Assembly (NCBI RefSeq): GCF_003515685.1 | Contig: NZ_QWEG01000002.1 | Location: forward strand, 186,001-250,000 | From: Neobacillus notoginsengisoli | Lineage (GTDB): Bacteria; Bacillota; Bacilli; Bacillales; Cytobacillaceae | Reading direction: 5' to 3' | DNA length: 64,000 nt | Shown here: positions 42,499 to 49,698 of the stretch, piece after piece | Layout of the letters: every line of letters begins with the position of its first letter | How positions within the stretch are numbered: position 1 is the first letter of the stretch | Notes under the pieces: generated by a model | The model's database searches: none | Seen by the model: only the letters and a program-made list of their open reading frames with translations | What the model was told of the DNA's origin: nothing | Made by a program: the position numbers and the translations under genes

Positions 42499-43893
42499 TC
42501 ACAGATAAAACACAAATTCCTCATTCGCCAGCCGCAGCTTTGTGCCGGAGAAGATTTCAACCTCTTGTTTGACCGGGATGGCGCGGCCGTCGACGTACGT
42601 TTTGTTCGTTGAATTCTGATCAATGATGTAGTAGCGGTTATGTCTAGTAATGATATCCGCGTGGCTGCGGCTGATCGCGTTGTTGTCGGAGATAAAATAA
42701 TCGCAGAAGCTGCGTTCCTTGCCGATCCGGTAAACAGGCTTGTCGACAGTGATTTTCTCCTCGTTTTTCTCCCGGATTAAATAAGGAAAAACAGCCACGT
42801 CCGCAAAAGCCGACCCGAGCACAGTCGTTCCGGCAAAACGCTCCGCCCCAAGGACCGTCGTTTCGCTCCCGTTTTGGGTGCCAATTTTGCCAGAAGGGGG
42901 TTGGACTTCAGCGTAATGTGTTGTTCCGGCCGTTGTCTGGGCGGGACCGGATATTTGAGTGTGGCCAGGGTTTGCGTCCGGTTGTGGCTGTCCGGCCAGC
43001 CGAGTATGGCTAGGATTCCCATCTACCCCGCCAGTTTGCGCCCGCCCATTCCCGGCAAGACCGACATTCGCAAAAAGCTGATTGACAATCTCGGCCACAG
43101 GAGGGACTGACTTTAAAGCCGTCCCACAATTGGCGCAGAAATTGGCCCCCGCCGGACTAGCCGTTCCGCATTGCGGGCAGAACGTTGCGTTCCGGCCAAC
43201 CGGATTGCTTTGGTTGAGCGGATTGTAGGCGATATTCGCAGAAACCGCTTTTGCCTCCGTATTCTTTTCGGCAGCGCCGCCCGTCTCCCGCTGCTTCCCT
43301 TCCTGATCGCCAGTCGGGAGATACGAGTTGGTGACGGGCTTTTTCCCCATCAATTCAAGGATCATTTTTTCAAAACCGTTGATTGAAAAGGGGGACGTGC
43401 TGTTAAAATACTTCAGATAACTCGACATGTAGGAATGATCCTCATGCTTCGAAAAGACAATTCCGAACGGCAGCTCACGGAAAAACGATCCGGCGGAAAA
43501 GGGGGTGCTGTTATTGACCATCGGCAAAAACACGCATTTGACTTCTTTCATCCGCGGCTCAATGAAAATGTACTCTGGGTCAAGCATCAGATTGCTTGTG
43601 TTCAGCGATTTCCTTTCGCATTCCTTTATAATGGAAGCAATCCGGAACACCGTATCAAGGAACATTTTTTTGCTGACAAGGCTCGTAAAATATGATTTAA
43701 GGGTAATCATGTCTTTCACCGTGCATTTGATTGAAGACCCTTTCTTGCCCTTTTCCTTGATAACCGAAAGCAGATTCCCGTGTTGCCCGGCGGCAATCGC
43801 ATTCAGCTCCCGTTCATTGACCGCTTCCGGGTAGGTCAGCTTTTTTTCAATGATAAACGCTCTGCCTTTTTGTTCAATCGTTGTCTTTCCCAT
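42499..43893 (-). CDS. DUF6382-like / zinc-ribbon / FHA adaptor protein
   Basis: 464 residues. The N-terminal ~190 residues look like the DUF6382 domain that often precedes FHA in T7SS-type loci. Next is a zinc ribbon (FCPQCGTASPAGANFCANCG), a Pro/Gly/Gln-rich linker with two TTVLG sites, and a C-terminal FHA domain (YRIGKERSFCDYFIS, AISRSHADI, NSTNKTYVDG). FHA domains bind phosphothreonine. No helix, so cytosolic. The TTVLG sites may be phosphorylated and bound intramolecularly, as in other kinase-FHA switches; that is inference. GGGAG precedes the ATG. It sits between the WXG100 genes and the phosphatase. Confidence 0.87.
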   Translation of the reverse strand: MGKTTIEQKGRAFIIEKKLTYPEAVNERELNAIAAGQHGNLLSVIKEKGKKGSSIKCTVKDMITLKSYFTSLVSKKMFLDTVFRIASIIKECERKSLNTSNLMLDPEYIFIEPRMKEVKCVFLPMVNNSTPFSAGSFFRELPFGIVFSKHEDHSYMSSYLKYFNSTSPFSINGFEKMILELMGKKPVTNSYLPTGDQEGKQRETGGAAEKNTEAKAVSANIAYNPLNQSNPVGRNATFCPQCGTASPAGANFCANCGTALKSVPPVAEIVNQLFANVGLAGNGRAQTGGVDGNPSHTRLAGQPQPDANPGHTQISGPAQTTAGTTHYAEVQPPSGKIGTQNGSETTVLGAERFAGTTVLGSAFADVAVFPYLIREKNEEKITVDKPVYRIGKERSFCDYFISDNNAISRSHADIITRHNRYYIIDQNSTNKTYVDGRAIPVKQEVEIFSGTKLRLANEEFVFYL

Positions 43894-43920
43894 CTACAAA
43901 TCTCCCTGCCTATTGCCATA

Positions 43921-44226
43921 TTACAAGCTGTTCGCTCGATTGATCGCTTTCTTCTGGGCTTCCTTATATTGCGTTGCCGCGTAGCGCAGCACCTTCGCAT
44001 ACGATTCCAGCGACTTCGCGAAAGAGTCGGCCGTCGACCCGGCGCCGGCCAATTCATTCCACTTCACCTTGAAACTCTGGTAATCCTTGCCTTTCCAGGA
44101 GCCCGCCAGCACGTTCACTTCCCTCGTCGCCTTTTCCATATTCGTTTTCTGCCTGGTAATGTACGTTTCAATCGCGTCCGCAGCTTTATCAAACTCGTTA
44201 TAGTTCACTTTAATAAAAGAACTCAT
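43921..44226 (-). CDS. WXG100-family protein
   Basis: 101 residues, two helices with a turn carrying W-x-G (GSWKGKDYQSF near residue 43). Such ESX proteins form helical hairpin dimers and are exported by or required for T7SS. The C terminus lacks a clean Y-x3-D/E but has YKEAQ. GGAGGAGGAC lies six bases before the ATG. It is 27 bp from the FHA gene. Confidence 0.88.
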   Translation of the reverse strand: MSSFIKVNYNEFDKAADAIETYITRQKTNMEKATREVNVLAGSWKGKDYQSFKVKWNELAGAGSTADSFAKSLESYAKVLRYAATQYKEAQKKAINRANSL

Positions 44227-44253
44227 CTAAAAGTCCTCCTCCCGCCAGCGCGT

Positions 44254-44559
44254 TTACTTAAACGCATCGGCCAGCTTCGTGTTCTTGCTTTCCGCATCCG
44301 TATACCCCGCCGACACCTGGCTCAGCATAAATTTGCTGTAGTTGTCCATCACAGTGTAGCGGTTATCCACGAAAGCATTCCGGATGGTCGAAAAATGATT
44401 GATCACAGGGCCTGATGCCGGGCTGTTCCAGTTCGAATTCAGCTTCCGGATGGCCGATTCGACATCCTGGAAATCATCGCGGATTGTTTTGTTAATCGTT
44501 TGAATCCTTTCCGCCGCCCACTTAACAACCTTTACATCCACCTCAATATTGTCCGCCAT
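44254..44559 (-). CDS. WXG100-like protein with LADAFK C terminus
   Basis: 101 residues. The turn motif is NWNSP (Trp-x-Ser) in place of W-x-G. The C terminus GYTDAESKNTKLADAFK contains Y-x3-E (YTDAE), the T7SS export signal, and ends like the separate WXG100 protein at 48541. The start is set at 44559 (AAAGGGG upstream); a longer frame to 44643 overlaps the neighbouring gene. A likely targeting partner of the lipase. Confidence 0.85.
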   Translation of the reverse strand: MADNIEVDVKVVKWAAERIQTINKTIRDDFQDVESAIRKLNSNWNSPASGPVINHFSTIRNAFVDNRYTVMDNYSKFMLSQVSAGYTDAESKNTKLADAFK

Positions 44560-44584
44560 TTTTGCTATCCCCTTTGCAAAAAAA

Positions 44585-44812
44585 TCATGCCTTCTGAACG
44601 TCGTCTTTTTTAAACTCAGGCGCGATGTTCGTAATGTCGACACTGTTCAATCCGTGCTGCGCGCTTTCGCATTGGCGGATTACACTTCTCAGTCTGTGGG
44701 CAGCCACTTCGCTGCCGATTCCTTCAAACTCGCTTTGCAGACCGGACGCGATGCTCTCCAGTTCATGAATAATGCTCCTCAACTCGCTTTTCATTGCACC
44801 AAGGCTTGCCAT
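44585..44812 (-). CDS. Small helical T7SS accessory protein (75 aa)
   Basis: 75 residues, mostly helical (MKSELRSIIHELESIASGLQ ...), with a polar C terminus. No W-x-G. Its size and place beside a T7SS toxin match the small chaperone or targeting proteins that bind LXG or TslA-type effectors. The family cannot be assigned from sequence alone. AAGGAGG lies before the ATG. First gene of the distal cluster after the repeat-filled gap. Confidence 0.72.
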   Translation of the reverse strand: MASLGAMKSELRSIIHELESIASGLQSEFEGIGSEVAAHRLRSVIRQCESAQHGLNSVDITNIAPEFKKDDVQKA

Positions 44813-44910
44813 TGGTTGTGACCTCCTTTTTGAATTGATTAATGGTTAGGTTACTTGCTTGTTTGGTAGATGTAGTTTATTGGAGACTTTATTTGCTATT
44901 TTGCCGTGCT

Positions 44911-45080
44911 AAGTTCGCCAAGACCACTTATTGGTGACCTTTCCCACGTTTTCTCAGCGTAAAGGGCACCAAGACCGCTTATTGGTGACCTTTGACAAGT
45001 TTTTTCAGCTGAAAAGGCACCAAGACCGCTTATCGGTAACCTTCGACCCAATTTTTCACCGCAAAAGGCACCAAGGCTGC
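44911..45080. repeat. Tandem array 3: 51-bp units with a CACCAA/TTGGTG hairpin
   Basis: CCAAGACC recurs at 44918, 44969 and 45020, and CCAAGGCT at 45071. Each unit reads CACCAA, nine bases, TTGGTG or a close variant. It fills most of the 363-bp gap between the lipase gene and its small partner genes; nothing else is visible there. Confidence 0.92.
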
Positions 45081-45175
45081 TAGTTGCATTGCTTATCACC
45101 AGAACCAAATGCATGTGTACGAAAAGCCAGCCACCTAAAACCCAAAACCTGAATCGTTATCTAAATCTATCAACC

Positions 45176-46696
45176 TTAAACACTGCTCATAATATTCCGC
45201 TCGGCGCTTTCAAAAGCGGTAGCCGTGTCTTCGAGATAATGAATATATTTGTTCATTTTTGCGCTGCTCGGCAGGTTGTTCGCCCGGATGACGGACAGCA
45301 GGTCGAGGAAACCGGCTTTCCAATATAACGAATTCATGTCCGAATCAAGCTGCCGGAGCCGGGCTTTCACACTCTCAAGGCGGGCCGCATATTGGCGCAG
45401 TTTGTATGTATTCACTTCGATGAGGGGCGTTGCGACAGCAGCAGTTCCGAGCCCGAACAGATTGCGCAGCCAGTTGTTGACTCTCCCTACCTCCTGCCCG
45501 ATGAAATCAATGACGTTTGCGAGTTGCTGCCCAGTCCAAGAAAGGGCTTTTCCGATATCCTTCGCCAGGTTCACAGCGGATGCCCAGATGTCTCCCAGGT
45601 TATCAAGAGCCATTTCAATTGCTGCAAAAGCGACAATAGCAAGAATCACCTTCCCAGCAAAAGCGGCAAGCGCCGCTGGCCCGACTGTAACGAGCAGAAG
45701 GAGCGCCCCGGCACCCATTGCGACTTTTACCCACGGACTATCCCACGTTGCCACAATAATAATGCCGCCCAAGACATCCGTAAGAAGGTTTCCAATGGGA
45801 GCCGGCACTCGATCAATGAATTCGGTAAACTTGCCCATGATGTGCTCATAGTCCGTTTTTTGGCCTGCGAGTGCCTTGCCGTCCGGGCCAAACACGAGCG
45901 TATCGGTTGAGTGCTTGCCGCCAATTTCATGGATAAGCCACTTTAGCGGACCTTTTTCTGCTAGTTCCGATTTAAGTGTTTGCCTGTCAACTCCAGGAAG
46001 GCTTTCAAGGATGGTTCCAACCACACTCCATTGGTAATGGTTCATCTTATCATTAACCATGGCAATCCTGTCGGCATGCATTTCAATATACTCATTCGAG
46101 AAGCCTGGACCGTCAAAGTTGGCGCTTTGCGTCAGGTTCCGGTAGATATTTTCATACTCCGTTGACATAATGGTCGCATGGAAGGCCAGGTTCCCACCCA
46201 AAGAATGGCCAGCAAAAGTAATATTGTCGTAACCCTGAATATATTTGGAGTTATTGATTTTCTCCAAAAACACTTCCGCTTCCGCCTGCTGCTGGGTCAT
46301 CGTCGAGTTGACGAGGCCGATGTCCGCATCCTTCCAGTCCTGCTCGGCATGCTGGGGGTTCGTGATTGGTTCACTTCCTCTAAAAGATGCTATTAAACCT
46401 TCGTTGGTATCGATAACACAACCGTAAAACCCGTTTCCATGTGCTTTATTTTTGTTATGAACATCGACAAGCTTCCATGACAAAACCTGGGATTTAAGCT
46501 CTTCATTATTAGGGTTGTTAAGGATTTTCTCGATCTTTTGTACTGTTTCTTTCTGCTCCTGTTCTTTCGCCGCTTCAAGTATCTCCTGAATGGTAGGTGG
46601 GGACTTTTTGTTGAAATCCATATTATTAGTAATAATATCTAGGTCTATATAGGCCAAATCAGTAGCAATTTTTAAACTATGATCTGTATTAGACAT
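45176..46696 (-). CDS. Lipase-domain T7SS toxin candidate with C-terminal targeting-like region
   Basis: 506 residues. The N-terminal ~310 residues are an alpha/beta-hydrolase of the DUF2974/lipase-3 kind, with nucleophile Ser165 in FAGHSLGGNL, the sequence NFDGPGF and later GGKHSTDTL. The middle (about 305-400) is very hydrophobic, glycine/alanine-rich and could insert into membranes. The last ~90 residues are helical (LRQYAARLESVKARLRQLDSD and on) and resemble a WXG/LXG-type targeting domain placed at the C terminus. This reverse order is known for the S. aureus T7SS lipase TslA. No signal peptide. GGAGGG lies before the ATG. Flanked by WXG100-like partners and lipoproteins. Confidence 0.85.
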   Translation of the reverse strand: MSNTDHSLKIATDLAYIDLDIITNNMDFNKKSPPTIQEILEAAKEQEQKETVQKIEKILNNPNNEELKSQVLSWKLVDVHNKNKAHGNGFYGCVIDTNEGLIASFRGSEPITNPQHAEQDWKDADIGLVNSTMTQQQAEAEVFLEKINNSKYIQGYDNITFAGHSLGGNLAFHATIMSTEYENIYRNLTQSANFDGPGFSNEYIEMHADRIAMVNDKMNHYQWSVVGTILESLPGVDRQTLKSELAEKGPLKWLIHEIGGKHSTDTLVFGPDGKALAGQKTDYEHIMGKFTEFIDRVPAPIGNLLTDVLGGIIIVATWDSPWVKVAMGAGALLLLVTVGPAALAAFAGKVILAIVAFAAIEMALDNLGDIWASAVNLAKDIGKALSWTGQQLANVIDFIGQEVGRVNNWLRNLFGLGTAAVATPLIEVNTYKLRQYAARLESVKARLRQLDSDMNSLYWKAGFLDLLSVIRANNLPSSAKMNKYIHYLEDTATAFESAERNIMSSV

Positions 46697-46708
46697 TTAC
46701 TTCCCTCC

Positions 46709-47434
46709 TTACGATTGATTTTGGAACTCTTCATGATCTGATTGAAACCCTTCTTCGTCCATATATAGGTAAAATTTCGCTTTAATTTTAAACTCCTCAA
46801 GCCAGTCATCACTAACATCGGCATTTTCATTAAAGACTTCCACAGCATCATCGTAGTCCTCGCTAGCAACAATAAGCGTAAGTGTCTGCAGTTTAGTTTC
46901 GCTTAAATCAACATAGGCTGATTTAAACCCTTTAATAATTTTTTCCGGACTTGCATTTTCACTATCCTCAAGTATCATAATTCCAACAAACTTTTTAGGA
47001 GAATGTGATTTGATGTACTCTGGCAATGTAATAGTTGAATCATTAAGTTCTAACTTCTTTCCTCCAGCTGCCCGAAGTTTGACCTTGGAGGTTATCCCTT
47101 CCTTCTGCAGGTTTTGAGTGAGAACACTTCCCGCTTCAGCGCCTATTTTATGGATTAAATAGGTCTCACTTTCCAGCTTCCCATTCTTATTCATCACTGC
47201 ATCAAAAATCACATTATTTTTAGTTGCTTTCACAATGCTTTTCACTGTGTTATTTTCTTTCGTTCCCCAACGGTTCCCAAGCGCCTGCACCTCAAATTTC
47301 TCTCCGTACTTTTTTTCGAGTTTCTCCTCAACCTTTTTTGCCGTTGCCTCATTAACCTGATTACAGCCGAGCAAGCTTAAAATTGAAACAGCCATTAAAA
47401 GGACACCCGCCTTTTTCAGTATTTTTTTTAGCAT
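46709..47434 (-). CDS. Lipoprotein A, candidate immunity protein for the lipase
   Basis: 241 residues with a lipoprotein signal ending SLLGC (Cys ~24). The mature domain begins ATAKKVEEKLEKKYGEKFEV. More than half its positions are identical by eye to lipoprotein B. It ends 12 bp before the lipase start, so they are co-expressed. In S. aureus the lipase TslA is neutralised by an outer-surface lipoprotein; the position here suggests the same role, without proof from sequence. GAGGG precedes the ATG. Confidence 0.8.
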   Translation of the reverse strand: MLKKILKKAGVLLMAVSILSLLGCNQVNEATAKKVEEKLEKKYGEKFEVQALGNRWGTKENNTVKSIVKATKNNVIFDAVMNKNGKLESETYLIHKIGAEAGSVLTQNLQKEGITSKVKLRAAGGKKLELNDSTITLPEYIKSHSPKKFVGIMILEDSENASPEKIIKGFKSAYVDLSETKLQTLTLIVASEDYDDAVEVFNENADVSDDWLEEFKIKAKFYLYMDEEGFQSDHEEFQNQS

Positions 47435-47632
47435 TCTAGTCCCTCACTTTATCCAATAGTGTTCTTGCAGTCTATGTGCATAAGTTGTTTCAAGAAAAAT
47501 TATATGAAAGAAATCGGCCATTCTAAAATTTCTTTTGCGTAAACATCCGCTACTTCCTGTCGTTGTCGTGCTTCACTTCTTAGTACTAATCTTAATGAGA
47601 TCCCCGTTATCGGACTCGATTTTCCCTCTACC

Positions 47633-48352
47633 TTATAAGTTCTTCAAAATCTCTTCGTTATCGGATTCATTTCCATCCTTATCAAGGTAGATATAAAACT
47701 TAGATATAATATCAAATTTCTCAAGCCAATCTTCACTAACATCGGCATTTTTATGAAAGACTTCTACCGCATCATTGTAATCCTCACTTGAGACGATTAG
47801 AAAATCTGCTTGCAAAGTGGTTTCATTTAACTCTGAGTATGCTGTTTTAAAAGCTTTAGCAATCTTAGCAGGGGCGGCATGACCGTTATCCTCGACGACC
47901 ATGATTCCGACAAATTTTTCCGGTGAGTGAGTTTGAATATATTCCATCAAATCCATTTCAGCCGTTTTAACAACTAAATCCTCTCCACCCATGGCGAACA
48001 GTTTTGATTTCGACTCGATTCCTTCCTGTTTCAACTTTTCTTGAACAACATTGCCCACATCAGTTCCAATTTTCCGGACTAAATACGTGTCATATTTAAG
48101 TTCTCCATTTTTATACATTACCGTTTCGAAAATAACGTTATTTTTGATTGCTTTTACATTAGTAGTCACTGTATCGTTGTCTTTCGTCCCCCAACGGTTC
48201 CCAAGCGCCAACACCTCAAACTTCTCCCCATACTTTTCTTCCAACTTTTCTTCAACCTGCTTTGCCGTAGCCTGGCTTGATTGGCAGCCGAGGAGGCCAA
48301 CGAGGGATACAATCCCTAATAAGGCAGCCGCCATTTTCAGTATTCTCCCCAT
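47633..48352 (-). CDS. Lipoprotein B, paralogue of lipoprotein A
   Basis: 239 residues. The signal ends LVGLLGC; the mature protein starts ATAKQVEEKLEEKYGEKFEV and shares ALGNRWGTK, KNNVIF, HSPEKFVGIM, SEDYNDAVEVF and NADVSEDWLE with lipoprotein A. A tandem duplication. The start at 48352 has GAGGG about six bases upstream; an earlier ATG at 48376 is in frame. A second immunity copy, or immunity to another toxin variant, is possible. The 198-bp gap to lipoprotein A shows no gene. Confidence 0.82.
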   Translation of the reverse strand: MGRILKMAAALLGIVSLVGLLGCQSSQATAKQVEEKLEEKYGEKFEVLALGNRWGTKDNDTVTTNVKAIKNNVIFETVMYKNGELKYDTYLVRKIGTDVGNVVQEKLKQEGIESKSKLFAMGGEDLVVKTAEMDLMEYIQTHSPEKFVGIMVVEDNGHAAPAKIAKAFKTAYSELNETTLQADFLIVSSEDYNDAVEVFHKNADVSEDWLEKFDIISKFYIYLDKDGNESDNEEILKNL

Positions 48353-48421
48353 TCCTGACCCTCTTTCACTGTTCATTGAACGTTGTTTTTTGCGATCAGC
48401 GGAGCATAATCTATCTATTTC

Positions 48422-48536
48422 AACTCAAATTTGAGTTCCTTTCAAATTCAGGCTAAAGACGACGGCGATTCATCGTCTTTAGCAGTAGGTTCCGGCCCAC
48501 GGGAAGGGAGCGGCATGCCCCCTTCGTATGTAGGAC
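48422..48536 (-). mobile_element. Possible remnant of an IS200/IS605 right end / omega-RNA-like element
   Basis: On the minus strand, after a GC-rich stretch (GAAGGGGGCATGCC and CCGTGGGCCGGAACC), a perfect 11-bp hairpin GCTAAAGACGA/TCGTCTTTAGC carries GATGAATCGCC. It is followed by a perfect 16-bp palindrome AACTCAAATTTGAGTT. Hairpins with a GATGAATCNCC core are familiar at the 3' ends of tnpB-type elements. No transposase or tnpB gene remains. It lies between the WXG100 pair and lipoprotein B. Confidence 0.4.
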
Positions 48537-48540
48537 CGCT

Positions 48541-48846
48541 TTATTTAAACGCATCAGCCAAATTGACGTTGGCTGTTTCAGTTTCAAAATAACCTTGGTC
48601 AACGTTGACTCTTAGGAATTTTACATAGTTATCAAGAATGTCGTAGTATGTCTGGAAGAATTTTGACGCGAATGCATCGTAGGAAGAAACAGTTGCCTGA
48701 GCGGCTTCCCCTTCCCATGTATTCGTCAGGTTTTTCACTGTCGCCTGGCTCGTTCTCAATTCTTCAGCCAGCTGGGTATTCAGCCTTTCGATTGTGTTCG
48801 CGATGTCGGACACCTGGGCCGTATTAACCTTAATGATTCCTGCCAT
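48541..48846 (-). CDS. WXG100-family protein with LADAFK C terminus
   Basis: 101 residues, helical hairpin with W-x-G in NTWEGEAAQAT (~42-44). The C terminus GYFETETANVNLADAFK has the Y-x3-E export signal (YFETE) and the same LADAFK ending as the protein at 44254. AAGGAG lies eight bases before ATG 48846. Probably an EsxA/YukE-like exported protein. Confidence 0.93.
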   Translation of the reverse strand: MAGIIKVNTAQVSDIANTIERLNTQLAEELRTSQATVKNLTNTWEGEAAQATVSSYDAFASKFFQTYYDILDNYVKFLRVNVDQGYFETETANVNLADAFK

Positions 48847-48871
48847 GGTACTCACTCCTTTTCAAGTTAAT

Positions 48872-49174
48872 TTAGTTTGTAAGCTTCCTTACCTGGACCA
48901 TATTGCTTTCCTGCCTTGTCGCATAGTTGGAGCGCTGGGTTTCGAGAGCGCGGCTCGCTGTCAACAGCTTATCCGCCATGCTCTTGAGATCATCGTTAAA
49001 ACCATTGATCTGCTCGACAAACGCCAGGTTGTCGGCACCTTCCCAAGCCTCTCCCATCGTGCTTGCCGCCTGCATCAGCTGTGTATAAATCCCTGTGTAC
49101 GTCTCGGAAAGCTCCTGCATTTTCTTCGATGCGGTTTCTAGCTCCTGGGGCGTGACGCGAATTCTTTTTGCCAT
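48872..49174 (-). CDS. WXG100-family protein
   Basis: 100 residues with W-x-G in EAWEGADNLAF near residue 44, flanked by two long amphipathic helices. The C terminus YATRQESN has Tyr with Gln at +4 and Glu at +5, a slightly offset export signal. ATG 49174 has AGGAG seven bases upstream. It ends 25 bp before the next WXG100 gene; the two may form a heterodimer. Confidence 0.93.
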   Translation of the reverse strand: MAKRIRVTPQELETASKKMQELSETYTGIYTQLMQAASTMGEAWEGADNLAFVEQINGFNDDLKSMADKLLTASRALETQRSNYATRQESNMVQVRKLTN

Positions 49175-49310
49175 TTCCATTCTCCTTTCAAAAATGCTAT
49201 TTATATCAGCATGCCGTTTCGAACCGAATTTCGAGGTGGTTTTGAAACACGCATGGTAATATCCAACTATTCATTGCCTAGGAATTCTTATTGCATCTGC
49301 TGTCTATGAC

Positions 49311-49418
49311 CAATTCGGCTAATTTCCTTCCCATTCGGGCACTGAGGCGCCTTCTCTGTGACAAATTTGGCTAATTTTCTCTCTATTTGGGCACTGAGCG
49401 GAAGGGCTCTGATGCTTA
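49311..49418. repeat. Tandem array 4: two units of 51-52 bp
   Basis: GGCTAATTT occurs at 49318 and 49369, and GGGCACTGAG at 49337 and 49389. The period matches arrays 1-3, but no clear hairpin is seen. It lies in the 272-bp gap between esaB and the WXG100 pair. Confidence 0.8.
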
Positions 49419-49446
49419 CGCCCAAGTAAATTCCCCGCAGCAGTGG

Positions 49447-49698
49447 TTAAATCAGCATCAGTCTCGAGCCGTTCTGGATGCCGAGTTCTGATACGTACAT
49501 GTTGATGTTGTAAATGATGCCGGATGCCGCGTCGCATAAAACGGCGTCGGGTGTTGCCTTGTATTTTCCGTCGGACAGCTCGCCCAGGAGCGCCGAAACG
49601 AGGGCGAGCACCTCGCTCATCTTGCTGTCCAGCGGGATAAACACGTCAAAGCTTTCGTTCGCGGCCGGCAGGAATACTTCAACAAGGACTTTATTCAT
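49447..49698 (-). CDS. esaB: EsaB/YukD-family ubiquitin-like T7SS protein
   Basis: 83 residues with the EsaB/YukD pattern: VLVEVFLPAANESFDVFIPL, a central helix with ALVSALLGEL, and the C-terminal ISELGIQNGSRLMLI-like end. It has a ubiquitin fold and is a small cytosolic core component or regulator of Firmicutes T7SS. The ATG at 49698 lies inside the end of essC (8-bp overlap), with GGAGG eight bases upstream, so it is translationally coupled. Confidence 0.9.
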   Translation of the reverse strand: MNKVLVEVFLPAANESFDVFIPLDSKMSEVLALVSALLGELSDGKYKATPDAVLCDAASGIIYNINMYVSELGIQNGSRLMLI

